Positions 19,201 to 28,880 of a stretch of 64,000 nucleotides of DNA are shown piece by piece (the first letter of the stretch is position 1; the number at the start of each line of letters is the position of its first letter). Source of the DNA: Bordetella parapertussis (lineage in GTDB: Bacteria; Pseudomonadota; Gammaproteobacteria; Burkholderiales; Burkholderiaceae_B); NCBI GenBank assembly GCA_945903445.1, contig CAMDNZ010000015.1, positions 5,907 through 69,906 on the forward strand, in the 5' to 3' direction. The translations under genes were made by a program, and so were the position numbers. The notes under the pieces were generated by a model. That model made no database searches. It was not told the DNA's origin and saw only the letters and a list, made by a program, of their open reading frames with translations.

Positions 19201-20060
19201 TGGGCCAACCGCTGCACGAAACCGCGGCCGCCGCCGACCCAGATCCGCCAGGCCAGAAGCAGCTTGCGCAAGGGTGTCAGCGAAATCCGTTGATGCAGCA
19301 CCTGCCACTGATCGCGCTCGATCTCGTCGAGCAGTGCGTAGTAGATCGCCGCCATCATCAGGCCCGGCCGTTGCGCGCGGCGGTCCACTTCAGGCAGCAG
19401 TTGCACGGCCTCGCGATACAACGCCCGCGCCCGTTCGGTCTGAAAGCGCATCAGCGCGACGAATCGATCGGAGTAGGTGCCGTCGATGATCTCGTTGGCA
19501 CGGACATCGAACTGCTGCATCTCGTTGACCGGAAGGTAGATACGGCCGCGTCGCGCATCGTCGCCGATGTCGCGGATGATGTTCGTCATCTGGAAGGCCA
19601 AGCCCAGCTTCTCGGCGTATTCGAGTGTCTTCGGGTCGGTATAACCGAACACCCCGGCAGACAATTCACCCACTACGCCGGCGGCGTGCCAACAGTACTT
19701 GCGTAGACCGGGCCAGTCCAGATAGCGGGTCTGGTCGAGATCCATTTGCATGCCGTCGATGACGGCATGCAGCCGTTCGGCCGTGATGCCGCAGGGCGCT
19801 AGATGCGGCGCCAGTGCACGCATGACGGGATGCTCGCCTTGCCCTGCGAACAACTGATCGACCTGCGTGCGCCACCAGGCCAGTTTCACGCGCGCCAGCG
19901 ACGGGTCGGTGGCCTCGTCCACCACGTCGTCCACTTCGCGGCAGAAGGCATACAACGCGGTAATGGCGCGGCGTCGCTCGGGCGGCAGAAACAGAAAGGA
20001 ATAGTAAAAGCTGGACCCGCTCTTGGCGGCTTTTTCCTGGCAGTATTCGTCAGGTGTCAT
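19197..20060 (-). CDS. hpnD: Presqualene diphosphate synthase
   Basis: Joins two farnesyl diphosphates to presqualene diphosphate. The 287-residue protein belongs to the squalene/phytoene synthase family. The first Asp-rich motif is YAFCREVDDVVDEA (about residues 36-49) and the second is NIIRDIGDDARRGRIYLP. It overlaps hpnC by 11 bases and hpnE by 4, so the three enzymes are made from one transcript. Confidence 0.94.
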   Translation of the reverse strand: MTPDEYCQEKAAKSGSSFYYSFLFLPPERRRAITALYAFCREVDDVVDEATDPSLARVKLAWWRTQVDQLFAGQGEHPVMRALAPHLAPCGITAERLHAVIDGMQMDLDQTRYLDWPGLRKYCWHAAGVVGELSAGVFGYTDPKTLEYAEKLGLAFQMTNIIRDIGDDARRGRIYLPVNEMQQFDVRANEIIDGTYSDRFVALMRFQTERARALYREAVQLLPEVDRRAQRPGLMMAAIYYALLDEIERDQWQVLHQRISLTPLRKLLLAWRIWVGGGRGFVQRLAQ

Positions 20061-20889
20061 ATCGAAAGGCGGCTCGCCAAAATATCGTGAACCAATCGGC
20101 TTTGCCCAATATCGGGCGGTTCATAAAAACATCGAAGCGGGCCGCCTCGATGCGTTCCAGAATACGCAGCCCGCCAAGTACGACCAGCCGCAATTCGAAA
20201 CCGGCGCGCCCGGGAATACGACGCGCCAGCGGAGCGCCAAAGTGTAGCAGTGCGCGAGTTCGCTGGATTTCAAACTGCATCAACGCTCTCCATCGCGGCG
20301 TCAAGCGACGCGCATCGATGTCCGATTCGGTCACGCCAAACCGATCCATATCTTCTTGCGGCAGGTACACACGGCCCTTGCGCCAGTCGATCTGTACGTC
20401 CTGCCACATGTTCACCAGTTGCAAGCCGGTACAGATGGCATCCGATTGCTCCAGGTTTTCCGGTGTGGCGGCACGATAAAGATGCAACATCAGGCGTCCA
20501 ACCGGATTGGCGGAGCGGCTGGCGTAGTCCAGCAGATCCTTGTAGTGGGAGTAGCGTGTCTGTATGACGTCTTGCTCAAATGCGGACAACAGATCGAAAA
20601 ACGCGGTGATGGGCAGTTGGTGCTGCCGGATGGTCGCGGCTAAGGGATCGAAAATGGGCGCAAGCTCTGGCATTGCCGGGCCGAACCGATGGTGCTCTGC
20701 ACCGATGCGGTGCAGTTCGGAGCGATAGTTGCCCAGGTGCGCCAAGCGTACGGCGTTGGTGGCCTGGCCCTCGTCGGCGATATCGTCGGCCGAGCGGGCA
20801 AAGCGGTAGATGTCGGTCACCGCTCCGCGCAGGCGCGCCGGGAGCAAGATAGAGGCGACAGGAAAGTTCTCGTAGTGATCGACGGCCAT
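20050..20889 (-). CDS. hpnC: Hydroxysqualene synthase
   Basis: Second-step enzyme of the HpnCDE squalene route, turning presqualene diphosphate into hydroxysqualene. The 279-residue protein starts MAVDHYENFPVAS, typical of HpnC. It has the Asp-rich motifs YRFARSADDIADEG and NMWQDVQIDWRKGRVYLP. First gene of the hpnCDE operon; its promoter should lie in the 118 bases shared with the divergent alr gene. Confidence 0.93.
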   Translation of the reverse strand: MAVDHYENFPVASILLPARLRGAVTDIYRFARSADDIADEGQATNAVRLAHLGNYRSELHRIGAEHHRFGPAMPELAPIFDPLAATIRQHQLPITAFFDLLSAFEQDVIQTRYSHYKDLLDYASRSANPVGRLMLHLYRAATPENLEQSDAICTGLQLVNMWQDVQIDWRKGRVYLPQEDMDRFGVTESDIDARRLTPRWRALMQFEIQRTRALLHFGAPLARRIPGRAGFELRLVVLGGLRILERIEAARFDVFMNRPILGKADWFTIFWRAAFRYDT

Positions 20890-21007
20890 TGAGTGTCAGC
20901 GTGCAGCTTGGATCGGCGTTGACATTTTCAACTATTTTTGGCCCTGCGTCTCTCGCTTGTGCCGGGACACTCGGGTTAGACTTGCGCCAACACGAACGAC
21001 ACGCATC

Positions 21008-22132
21008 ATGCCCCGTCCAATATCCGTAGATATCTCCGCCAGCGCACTCGCCCATAATTTGGCAACGGTGCGCGCTCGTCTGGACGCGACCGCAGCCGCC
21101 ACCGGGGCACGTCCGCCGTCTATCTGGGCAGTAGTCAAAGCCAATGCATACGGCCACGGCATCGAATGTGCCGTCAGTGCGTTCGCGGCCGCTCAAGGCT
21201 TGGCAATGTTGGATTTTGCCGAAGCCGTGCGCTGCCGCGAGGCAGGGTGGGTCGGTCCCATCCTGATGCTGGAAGGATTTTTCGAGCTCGCCGATATCGA
21301 GTTGCTCGATCGCTATCACCTGACCACGTCCATCCACAACGATGGGCAGTTGGCCATGCTGGAGCGTGCCCGCGTCGGTCGTCGTATCGACGCCTTCGTC
21401 AAAATGAACACTGGGATGAACCGGCTGGGATTTTCGCCCCAAGCCTACCGCCAGGCATTCGTACGCGCTCAGGCGCTGTCGGCCCGAGGCGTGTTGGGCC
21501 ATGTCGGCAAGATGACTCATTTCGCCAACGCCGACGGCATCCAGGGCGTGGCCGGTCAGATGGCGATATTCGATGCCGAGGTCGCCGGCTTGCCCGGTCC
21601 CGTATCGGTATGCAATTCGGCGGCCACCCTGCGTTATGCCGAAGTGGCCCTGGTGCGTGACGATCAACCGCGCTGGGTGCGCCCCGGTATTTGCCTGTAC
21701 GGCGATTCGCCGTTCGATGAGCAGCCCGCCTCTGATTTCGATTTGCGTCCGGCCATGACACTGCGTTCGCGCATCATCGCCGTTCAGGACGTGACCGCGG
21801 GTGGCGCAATTGGCTACGGTAGTCGGTTTTCCGCCAGCGCGCCGATGCGAATCGGCGTCGTGGCCTGCGGCTATGCCGACGGCTATCCGCGTCATGCCGC
21901 CGACGGCACCCCTATCACCGTAGCGGGCCGCCCCACCCAATTGATCGGTCGAGTATCCATGGACATGTTGATGGTCGATCTGACGCCGGTGCCCGATGCC
22001 GACATCAATTCGCCCGTCGTGCTGTGGGGCGAGGGCGGCCCACCGGTCGGCGAGGTGGCGCGCCATAGCGGTACCATAGGCTATGAATTGCTGTGTGCGG
22101 TTGCCCCCCGTGTGCCCCGTCGCGATGTGTAG
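21008..22132 (+). CDS. alr: Alanine racemase
   Basis: PLP enzyme interconverting L- and D-alanine for peptidoglycan. I chose the ATG at 21008 (MPRPISVDISASAL), giving 374 residues, rather than an upstream in-frame ATG with no family support. The PLP lysine is in WAVVKANAYGHG. The second catalytic residue, Tyr, is in AIGYGSRFSAS, and CGYADGYPRHA and GRVSMDMLMVDLT are conserved. It is followed closely by an SDR gene and radA. Confidence 0.95.
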   Translation: MPRPISVDISASALAHNLATVRARLDATAAATGARPPSIWAVVKANAYGHGIECAVSAFAAAQGLAMLDFAEAVRCREAGWVGPILMLEGFFELADIELLDRYHLTTSIHNDGQLAMLERARVGRRIDAFVKMNTGMNRLGFSPQAYRQAFVRAQALSARGVLGHVGKMTHFANADGIQGVAGQMAIFDAEVAGLPGPVSVCNSAATLRYAEVALVRDDQPRWVRPGICLYGDSPFDEQPASDFDLRPAMTLRSRIIAVQDVTAGGAIGYGSRFSASAPMRIGVVACGYADGYPRHAADGTPITVAGRPTQLIGRVSMDMLMVDLTPVPDADINSPVVLWGEGGPPVGEVARHSGTIGYELLCAVAPRVPRRDV

Positions 22133-22141
22133 GAGTTCCCC

Positions 22142-22861
22142 ATGAAAGACAAATGCGTGCTGGTCACCGGTGCGACAAAAGGCATTGGCTGGGCACTCAG
22201 CCAGCGGCTGGCCGATCAGGGTTGCCATGTGGTGGGTATTGCCCGTCATACCGACGATCTCGATTTTCCCGGCTATTTGTTTGCGTGCGACCTGTTGGAT
22301 GCAGGTCGCACGGCAGACGTGCTGTATAAGATTCGCGAGCGATTTTCGATTGATGCCGTCGTCAACAACGTCGGCAGTGTGATACCCGAGCCCTTGGGCG
22401 AAGTGAATCTGGCTTCGCTCTACAACGTCATGGATCTGAATGTGCGAGTGGCTGTACAGGTCACCCAGGCCTTCATCGACTCGATGAAGGAGCGTGGCGA
22501 GGGCCGTATCGTCAACGTCAGCAGTCGTGCGATTCACGGTGCCTACGAGCGCAGCAGCTACGCCGCGGCCAAAAGTGCGCTGGTGGGATTGACGCGGGCT
22601 TGGGCACTCGAATTGGCCGAATTCGGTGTGACGGTCAACGCCGTCGCCCCCGGCCCCATCGAAACCGAATTGTTCCGTCGGAGTCGCCCCATCGGCAGCG
22701 AAGCCGAGAAGCGGGCTTTGGCCTCGGTGCCGCTCAAGCGCTTGGGCACACCGGCCGATGTGGCCGCTGCCATTGCCTTTTTGTTGTCGGACGAAGCGGG
22801 ATTCATCACCGGCCAGGTGTTGGGTGTGGATGGCGGCGGCAGTCTGGGCGGACGGGCCTGA
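22142..22861 (+). CDS. Short-chain dehydrogenase/reductase
   Basis: NAD(P)-dependent oxidoreductase of the classical SDR family, 239 residues. The cofactor motif is VTGATKGIGWALSQRL, the NNVG motif is VVNNVGSV, and catalytic residues lie in INVSSRA-type and SYAAAKSALVGLTRAW segments. The C-terminus ITGQVLGVDGGGSLGG is typical of FabG-like members. The substrate cannot be told from sequence. It sits 9 bases after alr and 8 before radA. Confidence 0.9.
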   Translation: MKDKCVLVTGATKGIGWALSQRLADQGCHVVGIARHTDDLDFPGYLFACDLLDAGRTADVLYKIRERFSIDAVVNNVGSVIPEPLGEVNLASLYNVMDLNVRVAVQVTQAFIDSMKERGEGRIVNVSSRAIHGAYERSSYAAAKSALVGLTRAWALELAEFGVTVNAVAPGPIETELFRRSRPIGSEAEKRALASVPLKRLGTPADVAAAIAFLLSDEAGFITGQVLGVDGGGSLGGRA

Positions 22862-22869
22862 GCCCTAAG

Positions 22870-24228
22870 ATGGCCAAGATACGCACCGTTTACGTCTGCA
22901 GCGAATGCGGCGGTTCCAGTCCTAAATGGCAGGGCCAGTGTCCGCACTGCGACGCCTGGAACACCCTGGAAGAGTCGGTCGAAGCACCGGCTGGCGCCAG
23001 CACCCACCGGTTCGCTTCCCTGGCCGGTTCGGCGCCGGTACAAAATCTCGCCAAAATCGAAGCGCGCGAAACGCCTCGCCAACCCACGGGCATCGACGAG
23101 TTCGACCGGGTGCTGGGCGGCGGCTTGGTACCGGGCGCCGTCGTTCTGATCGGCGGCGATCCCGGTATTGGCAAATCCACGCTTCTGTTGCAAGCGCTGG
23201 CCTCGCTATCCGAAAGCACCCCGGTGTTGTACGTCACTGGCGAAGAATCGGCCGAGCAGGTGGCCTTGCGCGCCCGTCGCTTAGGGCTAAGCGGTGACCG
23301 TATCGATCTGCTGGCCGAGATTCGGCTGGAGTCCATCCAGGCCGCCTTAGCGCAGGTCAAGCCCAAGGTGGCCGTGGTCGATTCCATTCAGACCTTGTAC
23401 AGCGGCCAATTGACCGCCGCGCCCGGTTCGGTCTCGCAGGTGCGTGAATGTGCCGCACAGCTGACCCGTCTGGCCAAGCAAACCGGCATCACCATCGTGA
23501 TGATCGGCCACGTCACCAAGGACGGTACGTTGGCAGGGCCGCGCGTGCTGGAGCACATCGTCGATACCGTCCTGTATTTCGAGGGCGATACGCATTCGTC
23601 GTTCCGATTGGTGCGCGCGTTCAAGAATCGATACGGCGCGGTCAACGAGTTGGGCGTGTTCGCCATGACCGACCGAGGCTTGCGCGGCGTCGCGAACCCC
23701 TCGGCGCTGTTTCTGTCGCAGCACGATCGCCACGTGGCCGGGGCCTGCGTCATGGCTACCCAAGAGGGATCGCGGCCGCTATTGGTCGAAATTCAGGCAT
23801 TAGTCGATCAGACCCATGCACCCAATCCCAAACGGCTGACCGTAGGTGTCGAAGGTAATCGATTGGCCATGTTGCTGGCGGTCCTGCACCGTCACGCAGG
23901 CGTCGCCACCTACGACCAGGACGTGTTCGTCAACGCGGTCGGTGGGGTTCGCATCGGCGAACCGGCGGCCGACCTGCCGGTGTTGTTGTCCATCATGTCG
24001 TCGCTGCGCGACCGTCCTTTGCCACGCGGATTGGTGGCGTTCGGCGAGATTGGACTGGCAGGCGAGATTCGGCCCGCCCCGCGTGGCCAGGAACGTTTGC
24101 GCGAGGCTGCCAAGCTGGGTTTTAGCGTGGCGCTGATTCCAAAGGCCAATGCGCCGCGACAACCCATCGAGGGCCTGGAGATCTGGGCGGTCGATCGGTT
24201 GGAAGACGCCTTGCAAAAACTCCAGTAG
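22870..24228 (+). CDS. radA: DNA repair protein RadA
   Basis: RecA-like ATPase that helps branch migration during recombinational repair. The 452-residue protein starts at ATG 22870. A four-Cys zinc finger (YVCSECG, CPHCDAW) comes first, then Walker A GGDPGIGKSTLLLQAL. The RadA-specific KNRYG motif is at FKNRYGAVNELGVFAM. A C-terminal Lon-like domain carries LRDRPLPRGLVAFGEIGLAG. It is 8 bases after the SDR gene. Confidence 0.97.
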   Translation: MAKIRTVYVCSECGGSSPKWQGQCPHCDAWNTLEESVEAPAGASTHRFASLAGSAPVQNLAKIEARETPRQPTGIDEFDRVLGGGLVPGAVVLIGGDPGIGKSTLLLQALASLSESTPVLYVTGEESAEQVALRARRLGLSGDRIDLLAEIRLESIQAALAQVKPKVAVVDSIQTLYSGQLTAAPGSVSQVRECAAQLTRLAKQTGITIVMIGHVTKDGTLAGPRVLEHIVDTVLYFEGDTHSSFRLVRAFKNRYGAVNELGVFAMTDRGLRGVANPSALFLSQHDRHVAGACVMATQEGSRPLLVEIQALVDQTHAPNPKRLTVGVEGNRLAMLLAVLHRHAGVATYDQDVFVNAVGGVRIGEPAADLPVLLSIMSSLRDRPLPRGLVAFGEIGLAGEIRPAPRGQERLREAAKLGFSVALIPKANAPRQPIEGLEIWAVDRLEDALQKLQ

Positions 24229-24234
24229 GCCACG

Positions 24235-25008
24235 ATGCTCGTGCTCATCACTTTGGGCTGTTTCGCCGCGGGCGCAGTGATCGGCCTGTTGGGTGGTCTG
24301 TTGGGTATCGGCGGTGGCCTGATCGCCATTCCCGCCATGGCGCTGATATTGGGCATGCCTCAGCAACTGGCGCAGGGAACTGCGCTGATTCTGATTCTGC
24401 CCACCGTGTTGATGGCGGTGCGCAAATACAATCAGAATGCGCGGATCGACTGGCGGGTCGCTGCGGCGGGTGCGACCACCGCGGTCTGCTTCACGTTCCT
24501 GGGCGCGCATCTGGCCTTGGGCGCTGATTCGGTCGTCTTGCGCCGCAGCTTCGCCGGTTTTCTACTGGTAGTCGGCTTGTTCTACACCTGGCAAACTTAC
24601 AACATGCGTGCGGCCCGCAAGTTGGCCGGCGTGGGACACGAGCGTCAGGCTCCGCGTCTGTCGCCTCCGATAGGCGCGGCCATCGGTTGCGCTGCTGGCT
24701 TGCTGGGGGGATTCTTCGGGGTCGGTGGGGCGATCCTGGTGGTGCCCTTAATGACGACCTACTTCAAATACACGCAGACCACCGCCCAGGCGCTGGCGCT
24801 TACGATGATCATCCCCGGTTCGACTATCGCGCTGGCTACCTATACGTGGGCCGGACAAGCCGATTGGAGCGTGGGAGTGCCTTTGGCGCTGGGAAGTGTG
24901 TTATGCGTCTCGCAAGGCGTACGGCTGGCGTTGCGATTGCCAGAACGACGGCTACGCGCCTGCTTCGCGGCCATGGTGTTCGCCACTGTGTTGCTGATGC
25001 TTGTTTAG
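24235..25008 (+). CDS. TSUP-family (TauE/SafE) membrane transporter
   Basis: Inner-membrane protein of 257 residues with about eight membrane segments. It is built as two repeated halves: GGLLGIGGGLIAIPAMALI near the N-terminus and GGFFGVGGAILVVPLMTTY near residue 160. This duplicated glycine-rich motif defines the sulfite/organosulfonate exporter family. Substrate not known. It begins 6 bases after radA. Confidence 0.9.
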   Translation: MLVLITLGCFAAGAVIGLLGGLLGIGGGLIAIPAMALILGMPQQLAQGTALILILPTVLMAVRKYNQNARIDWRVAAAGATTAVCFTFLGAHLALGADSVVLRRSFAGFLLVVGLFYTWQTYNMRAARKLAGVGHERQAPRLSPPIGAAIGCAAGLLGGFFGVGGAILVVPLMTTYFKYTQTTAQALALTMIIPGSTIALATYTWAGQADWSVGVPLALGSVLCVSQGVRLALRLPERRLRACFAAMVFATVLLMLV

Positions 25009-25108
25009 GCGCGCCGCGCGTTCGAGCGGAACTTATCCGCATTGGCACAGGCTAAGATACCTGTTGCTCATCGATGCCCGCCGTTCGCGGGATTTGTACG
25101 GATCTGCC

Positions 25109-27637
25109 ATGCGCCCTGATGCTGTTCGCTCGTCTTCGACTCGCCCGCCCGCTGGATGGCGCCTGGGCTTGGCCATGTTGTGGCGTGACGCGCGTGCCGG
25201 TGAGTTGCGCCTGCTGGTGCTCGGATTGATCATTGCCGTCGCGGCGGTGACCAGCGTCGGCTTTCTGGCCGACCGTGTCGGCCGGGCGCTCGAGCGCGAT
25301 GCCGGCCAGATGATGGGCGCCGACCTCAAGATCGACGGCGATCGCGCGCCTGCGGCTCAATATACGCAAGAAGCCCAGAAACGTGGCTTGAGCGCCATCA
25401 CGACAGTGCAGTTTCCTTCCATGGCCAGCGCTGGCGATGCCTCGCAGTTGGTTTCGTTGAAAGCGGTGCCGGAGGGCTACCCCTTACGAGGCACCTTGCG
25501 CAGTGCCGACCGGCCGGTAGGCGGCACGATCGAGGAGGGTGGCATGCCCGCGCCCGGAACGGTCTGGGTCGATGCTCAGCTGCTAGGTATGTTGAACATC
25601 GGCATGGGCGATGTCGTGCAACTGGGCGATATCGACCTCACGGTCACCCGCGTGGTCACCTATGAGCCGGATCGTGGCATGCAGTTCGTCAACGTGGCAC
25701 CACGCGCGTTGATCAACAGTACCGATTTGCCCGCGACCAACTTGTTAGGCCCGGGGGCTCGACTCGACTACCACTTCCTGCTGGCGGGACCGCCCGAGGC
25801 GATCGGCGACTACGCCAATTGGGTCGCACCTCGCCTGGCCAGGGGCGAACGCCTGGACACCTTAGAGACGTCACGGCCCGAAGTGCGTCGCGCACTCGAC
25901 CGGGCGCAACGGTTTCTAGCCTTGGTCGCCTTGTTAGCAGTGTTGATTTCGGCGGTGGCGGTGGCGCTCTCGGCGCGCCGCTTCATGCTGCGCCATCGCG
26001 ATGGCATGGCAGTCATGCGTTGTCTGGGGGCCAGCCAGGCGCAAATCACGCGCATGCTGCTGGCCGAGTTCGCCGTTATCGGCCTGCTCGCATCGATGGT
26101 CGGTGCCTTGATCGGGCTGGGGGTGCATAGCCTGTTGATTCAAGCGCTGGATGGTTTGATCGAAACCGCCTTGCCCGCGCCGCGACCCATATCGGCTGTG
26201 CAGGGTGTGGCAGTGGGCTTGTGGCTGTTGTTCGGTTTCGCGATGCCTTCGGTGGCGCGCTTGCGCGATGTGCCGCCGGCCAGCGTGCTGCGCCGGGACG
26301 ATCCGCCTTTGGCCATGCGTAGTCTGGCCGGATATGGGGTTGGTGCGCTGGGCTTTGCCGCCATCATCTGGTGGTTTGCGGGCGACGCTCGTCTGGGTGC
26401 GACGGTGGCGGCAGGGTTTTTGGGGGCATTTGCTTTGTTCGCGCTGGCGGGATGGGCCTGTCTGGCGCTATTGGGCCGCTTGCGTCCCCGCCTGGGCGGG
26501 TCGCCCGCACTGCGCTTTGCGCTGGCGGGTTTGGTGCGCCGGCGTGCGGCAACGCTGACCCAACTATGCGCGCTGGCGGTGGGACTGATGGCCTTGCTGC
26601 TATTGACGATGACGCGTACCGATCTGGTCGATGGCTGGCAACGCACGCTGCCACCCGATGCGCCCAATCGTTTCCTGATCAATATTCAACCCGAACAGCG
26701 CGACGCAGTGGCCGATATGCTGACTCAAGCCGGCGTTCGGCAAGCCATGTTGGCACCCAACATTCGCGGCCGCTTGATCGAACGCAACGGCCAGCCCATC
26801 AAGGCCAGCCAGTACGAGAATCCGCGCGCTCAGCGCATGGTGAATCGAGAGTTCAATCTGTCCTACGCCCAGACCATTCCCGATTACAACCGCATCGTCA
26901 CGGGGCGTCCCTTGAATCCCGCCGCCATGGAAATGTCGCTGGAGGCCGACTTTGCCAACACATTGGGTTTGAATGTGGGCGATGCATTGACTTTCGATGT
27001 CGCCGGTCAGCCCGTTACCGTCACCATCACCAGTACCCGGGCCGTGGCCTGGGATACGTTTCGAGTCAATTTTTTCGCCATTCTCAGTCCGGCGGCCCTG
27101 GTCGACAGCCCGCAGACTTTCCTGACTTCGTTTCACTTGCCCGAGGGGCAGGGCGCATTGCTGCCCAAGCTGGTTCAGGCTTTCCCCAACATCACGGTAT
27201 TCGATGTCGATGCCATTTTGAATCAATTGCAAAGCGTGCTCGATCAGGTGGTAGGTGCGGTGCAGTTGTTGTTTGGTTTCGCTTTGGCGGCCGGTCTGTT
27301 GGTGTTGGGCGCGGCGTTGACGGCCACGCGCGACGAACGGGTGCGCGAGGCCGCGGTGCTGCGCGCACTAGGTGCGACGCGCTCGCAACTCGCGCGGGCG
27401 CAGCGTTTGGAATTGTTGGCCCTGGGCGGCTTGGCCGGTTTGCTGGCCGCGGGCGGGGCGCAGTTGATTGCTTTGGCGCTGTCGCGTTTCGTTTTCGACT
27501 TCGCCATCACGCTGGGTCTGTGGCCGTGGGTGGTGGGTGCCGCGATCGGTATGGTGGGGGCCTGGGCGGGCGGTGCGCTGGCCTTGCGAGGCGTGTTGCG
27601 TACGCCGCCCCTGGTGACCCTGCGCGAGGCTCGATAA
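25109..27637 (+). CDS. FtsX-like ABC transporter permease (YbbP type)
   Basis: Large membrane protein of 842 residues from the ATG at 25109. It has an N-terminal membrane helix (LLVLGLIIAVAAVTSVGFLA), a periplasmic domain, and about three further helices starting near residue 270. A second periplasmic domain and three C-terminal helices follow. The repeated FtsX domains and the LGATRSQLARAQRLELLALG segment fit the YbbP/MacB-like class. These work with a YbbA-type ATPase, but none is encoded next to it here. Confidence 0.88.
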   Translation: MRPDAVRSSSTRPPAGWRLGLAMLWRDARAGELRLLVLGLIIAVAAVTSVGFLADRVGRALERDAGQMMGADLKIDGDRAPAAQYTQEAQKRGLSAITTVQFPSMASAGDASQLVSLKAVPEGYPLRGTLRSADRPVGGTIEEGGMPAPGTVWVDAQLLGMLNIGMGDVVQLGDIDLTVTRVVTYEPDRGMQFVNVAPRALINSTDLPATNLLGPGARLDYHFLLAGPPEAIGDYANWVAPRLARGERLDTLETSRPEVRRALDRAQRFLALVALLAVLISAVAVALSARRFMLRHRDGMAVMRCLGASQAQITRMLLAEFAVIGLLASMVGALIGLGVHSLLIQALDGLIETALPAPRPISAVQGVAVGLWLLFGFAMPSVARLRDVPPASVLRRDDPPLAMRSLAGYGVGALGFAAIIWWFAGDARLGATVAAGFLGAFALFALAGWACLALLGRLRPRLGGSPALRFALAGLVRRRAATLTQLCALAVGLMALLLLTMTRTDLVDGWQRTLPPDAPNRFLINIQPEQRDAVADMLTQAGVRQAMLAPNIRGRLIERNGQPIKASQYENPRAQRMVNREFNLSYAQTIPDYNRIVTGRPLNPAAMEMSLEADFANTLGLNVGDALTFDVAGQPVTVTITSTRAVAWDTFRVNFFAILSPAALVDSPQTFLTSFHLPEGQGALLPKLVQAFPNITVFDVDAILNQLQSVLDQVVGAVQLLFGFALAAGLLVLGAALTATRDERVREAAVLRALGATRSQLARAQRLELLALGGLAGLLAAGGAQLIALALSRFVFDFAITLGLWPWVVGAAIGMVGAWAGGALALRGVLRTPPLVTLREAR

Positions 27638-28072
27638 ATGGTCTTCGTTCCCCCATCTCAAATGGAGCCGTATCTCGGTGAAATCGACATCACGCGAACC
27701 TTGTTCGATCAGATCGGTGGCGAACCCGTGATTCGCCAGATCGTCGAGCGTTTCTACGATCTGATGGATATCGATACCGACCTGGCCGCGCTGCGTCAGG
27801 CCCATGGCCCCAGCCTCGATCAGGCCCGCGAGCGCTTGTTCTTGTTCTTATGCGGCTACCTGGGTGGCCCCGACCATTACGTCCAGCAGTTTGGGCATCC
27901 GCGCCTGAGGGCTCGCCATCTGCCGTTTGCGATCGGCGAGGCCGAGCGCGATCAGTGGGTGATCTGCATGGGCCGCGCGATGCAGGACCTGAACGTCGCG
28001 CCGGCATTGGCCGACCGACTGCTGCACGCTTTCTACGGCACCGCCGATTGGATGCGCAACCGTGCAGGCTGA
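27638..28072 (+). CDS. Group II truncated haemoglobin
   Basis: Small haem protein of 144 residues; members of this class bind oxygen or protect against reactive oxygen and nitrogen species. The globin core runs from LFDQIGGEPVIRQIVERFYD, through LFLFLCGYLGGPDHYVQQFG, to RHLPFAIGEAERDQWVICMG. The proximal His is in RARHLPFAI and the Trp of group II is in DQWVICM. The first ATG follows the FtsX-like stop directly; an in-frame ATG at 27662 is an alternative. Confidence 0.92.
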   Translation: MVFVPPSQMEPYLGEIDITRTLFDQIGGEPVIRQIVERFYDLMDIDTDLAALRQAHGPSLDQARERLFLFLCGYLGGPDHYVQQFGHPRLRARHLPFAIGEAERDQWVICMGRAMQDLNVAPALADRLLHAFYGTADWMRNRAG

Positions 28073-28772
28073 CACGACACAGCAGATCGACTGGGCAGAT
28101 TCGCCCCGGGGCGCCATGTTGATGGCCTCGGAGCGAGGGGTGCCTGCCGGCCCACAGGCGCTCGATCCGCTCGCCTACGGCGAGCGTGCTACTTTGGTGA
28201 CCCGAGGGGGACGGCAGGCTGCCTGGTTCGTCGTAGGAGAGTTCGGTGCCGGTGTGTTGCGTCACTATCGTCGCGGTGGGCTGGTCGCGCGCATCAGCCG
28301 CGATGCCTATATCTGGCGGGGCGCCGAGGCGACCCGAAGTTTTGCCGAGTTCCGCATCATGACTCGCCTGCATGCCTCGGGATTGCGGGTGCCGCAGCCG
28401 CTGGCTGCTGCGTATTGGCGTCATGGCCCGTTCTATCGGGCCGCGTTGCTCACTCAGCGTATCCCCGGCGCACGTCCTTTGGCCGATCTGCTGGAACGCG
28501 CGCCCTTGCCGCAGGTGGCGCAAGCCATCTGCGCGATGCACCGGGCAGGCGTCTGGCACGCCGATCTGAACGCCTATAACATTCTGGTCGACGATTCGGG
28601 GTGCGTCTGGCTGATCGATTTCGACCGAGCAACATTTGGCCGCTTGGATGGCGCCGGCCGAGAGGCAAATTTGCAACGTCTGGCGCGCTCGCTCAGAAAG
28701 GTCAGTGGCGAGACAGGGCAGGCAGCCGCTCGCACTGTGATCGATCACTATCGACACGTCTGCGCACAGTGA
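28062..28772 (+). CDS. kdkA: 3-deoxy-D-manno-octulosonic acid kinase
   Basis: Kinase that phosphorylates the Kdo sugar of LPS at the inner membrane. The 236-residue protein matches KdkA/WaaP: RHYRRGGLVARISRDAYIW near the N-terminus, AEFRIMTRLHASGLRVPQPL, then the catalytic loop WHADLNAYNILVDD with Asp and Asn kept, and WLIDFDRATFG. The GTG start overlaps the haemoglobin gene by 11 bases. Together with LpxO and the LPS cluster at 55-62 kb it points to a modified core and lipid A. Confidence 0.9.
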   Translation: MQADTTQQIDWADSPRGAMLMASERGVPAGPQALDPLAYGERATLVTRGGRQAAWFVVGEFGAGVLRHYRRGGLVARISRDAYIWRGAEATRSFAEFRIMTRLHASGLRVPQPLAAAYWRHGPFYRAALLTQRIPGARPLADLLERAPLPQVAQAICAMHRAGVWHADLNAYNILVDDSGCVWLIDFDRATFGRLDGAGREANLQRLARSLRKVSGETGQAAARTVIDHYRHVCAQ

Positions 28773-28880
28773 AATAACTGGTCTTGGGCAAAAACGTCCC
28801 GGTGCGTGCCCCCCGAAGGAGCAAAGGCTTTATTATTTTGCCTTTCGCCCAACAATGATGGTTTGACACAGGGGACCACC

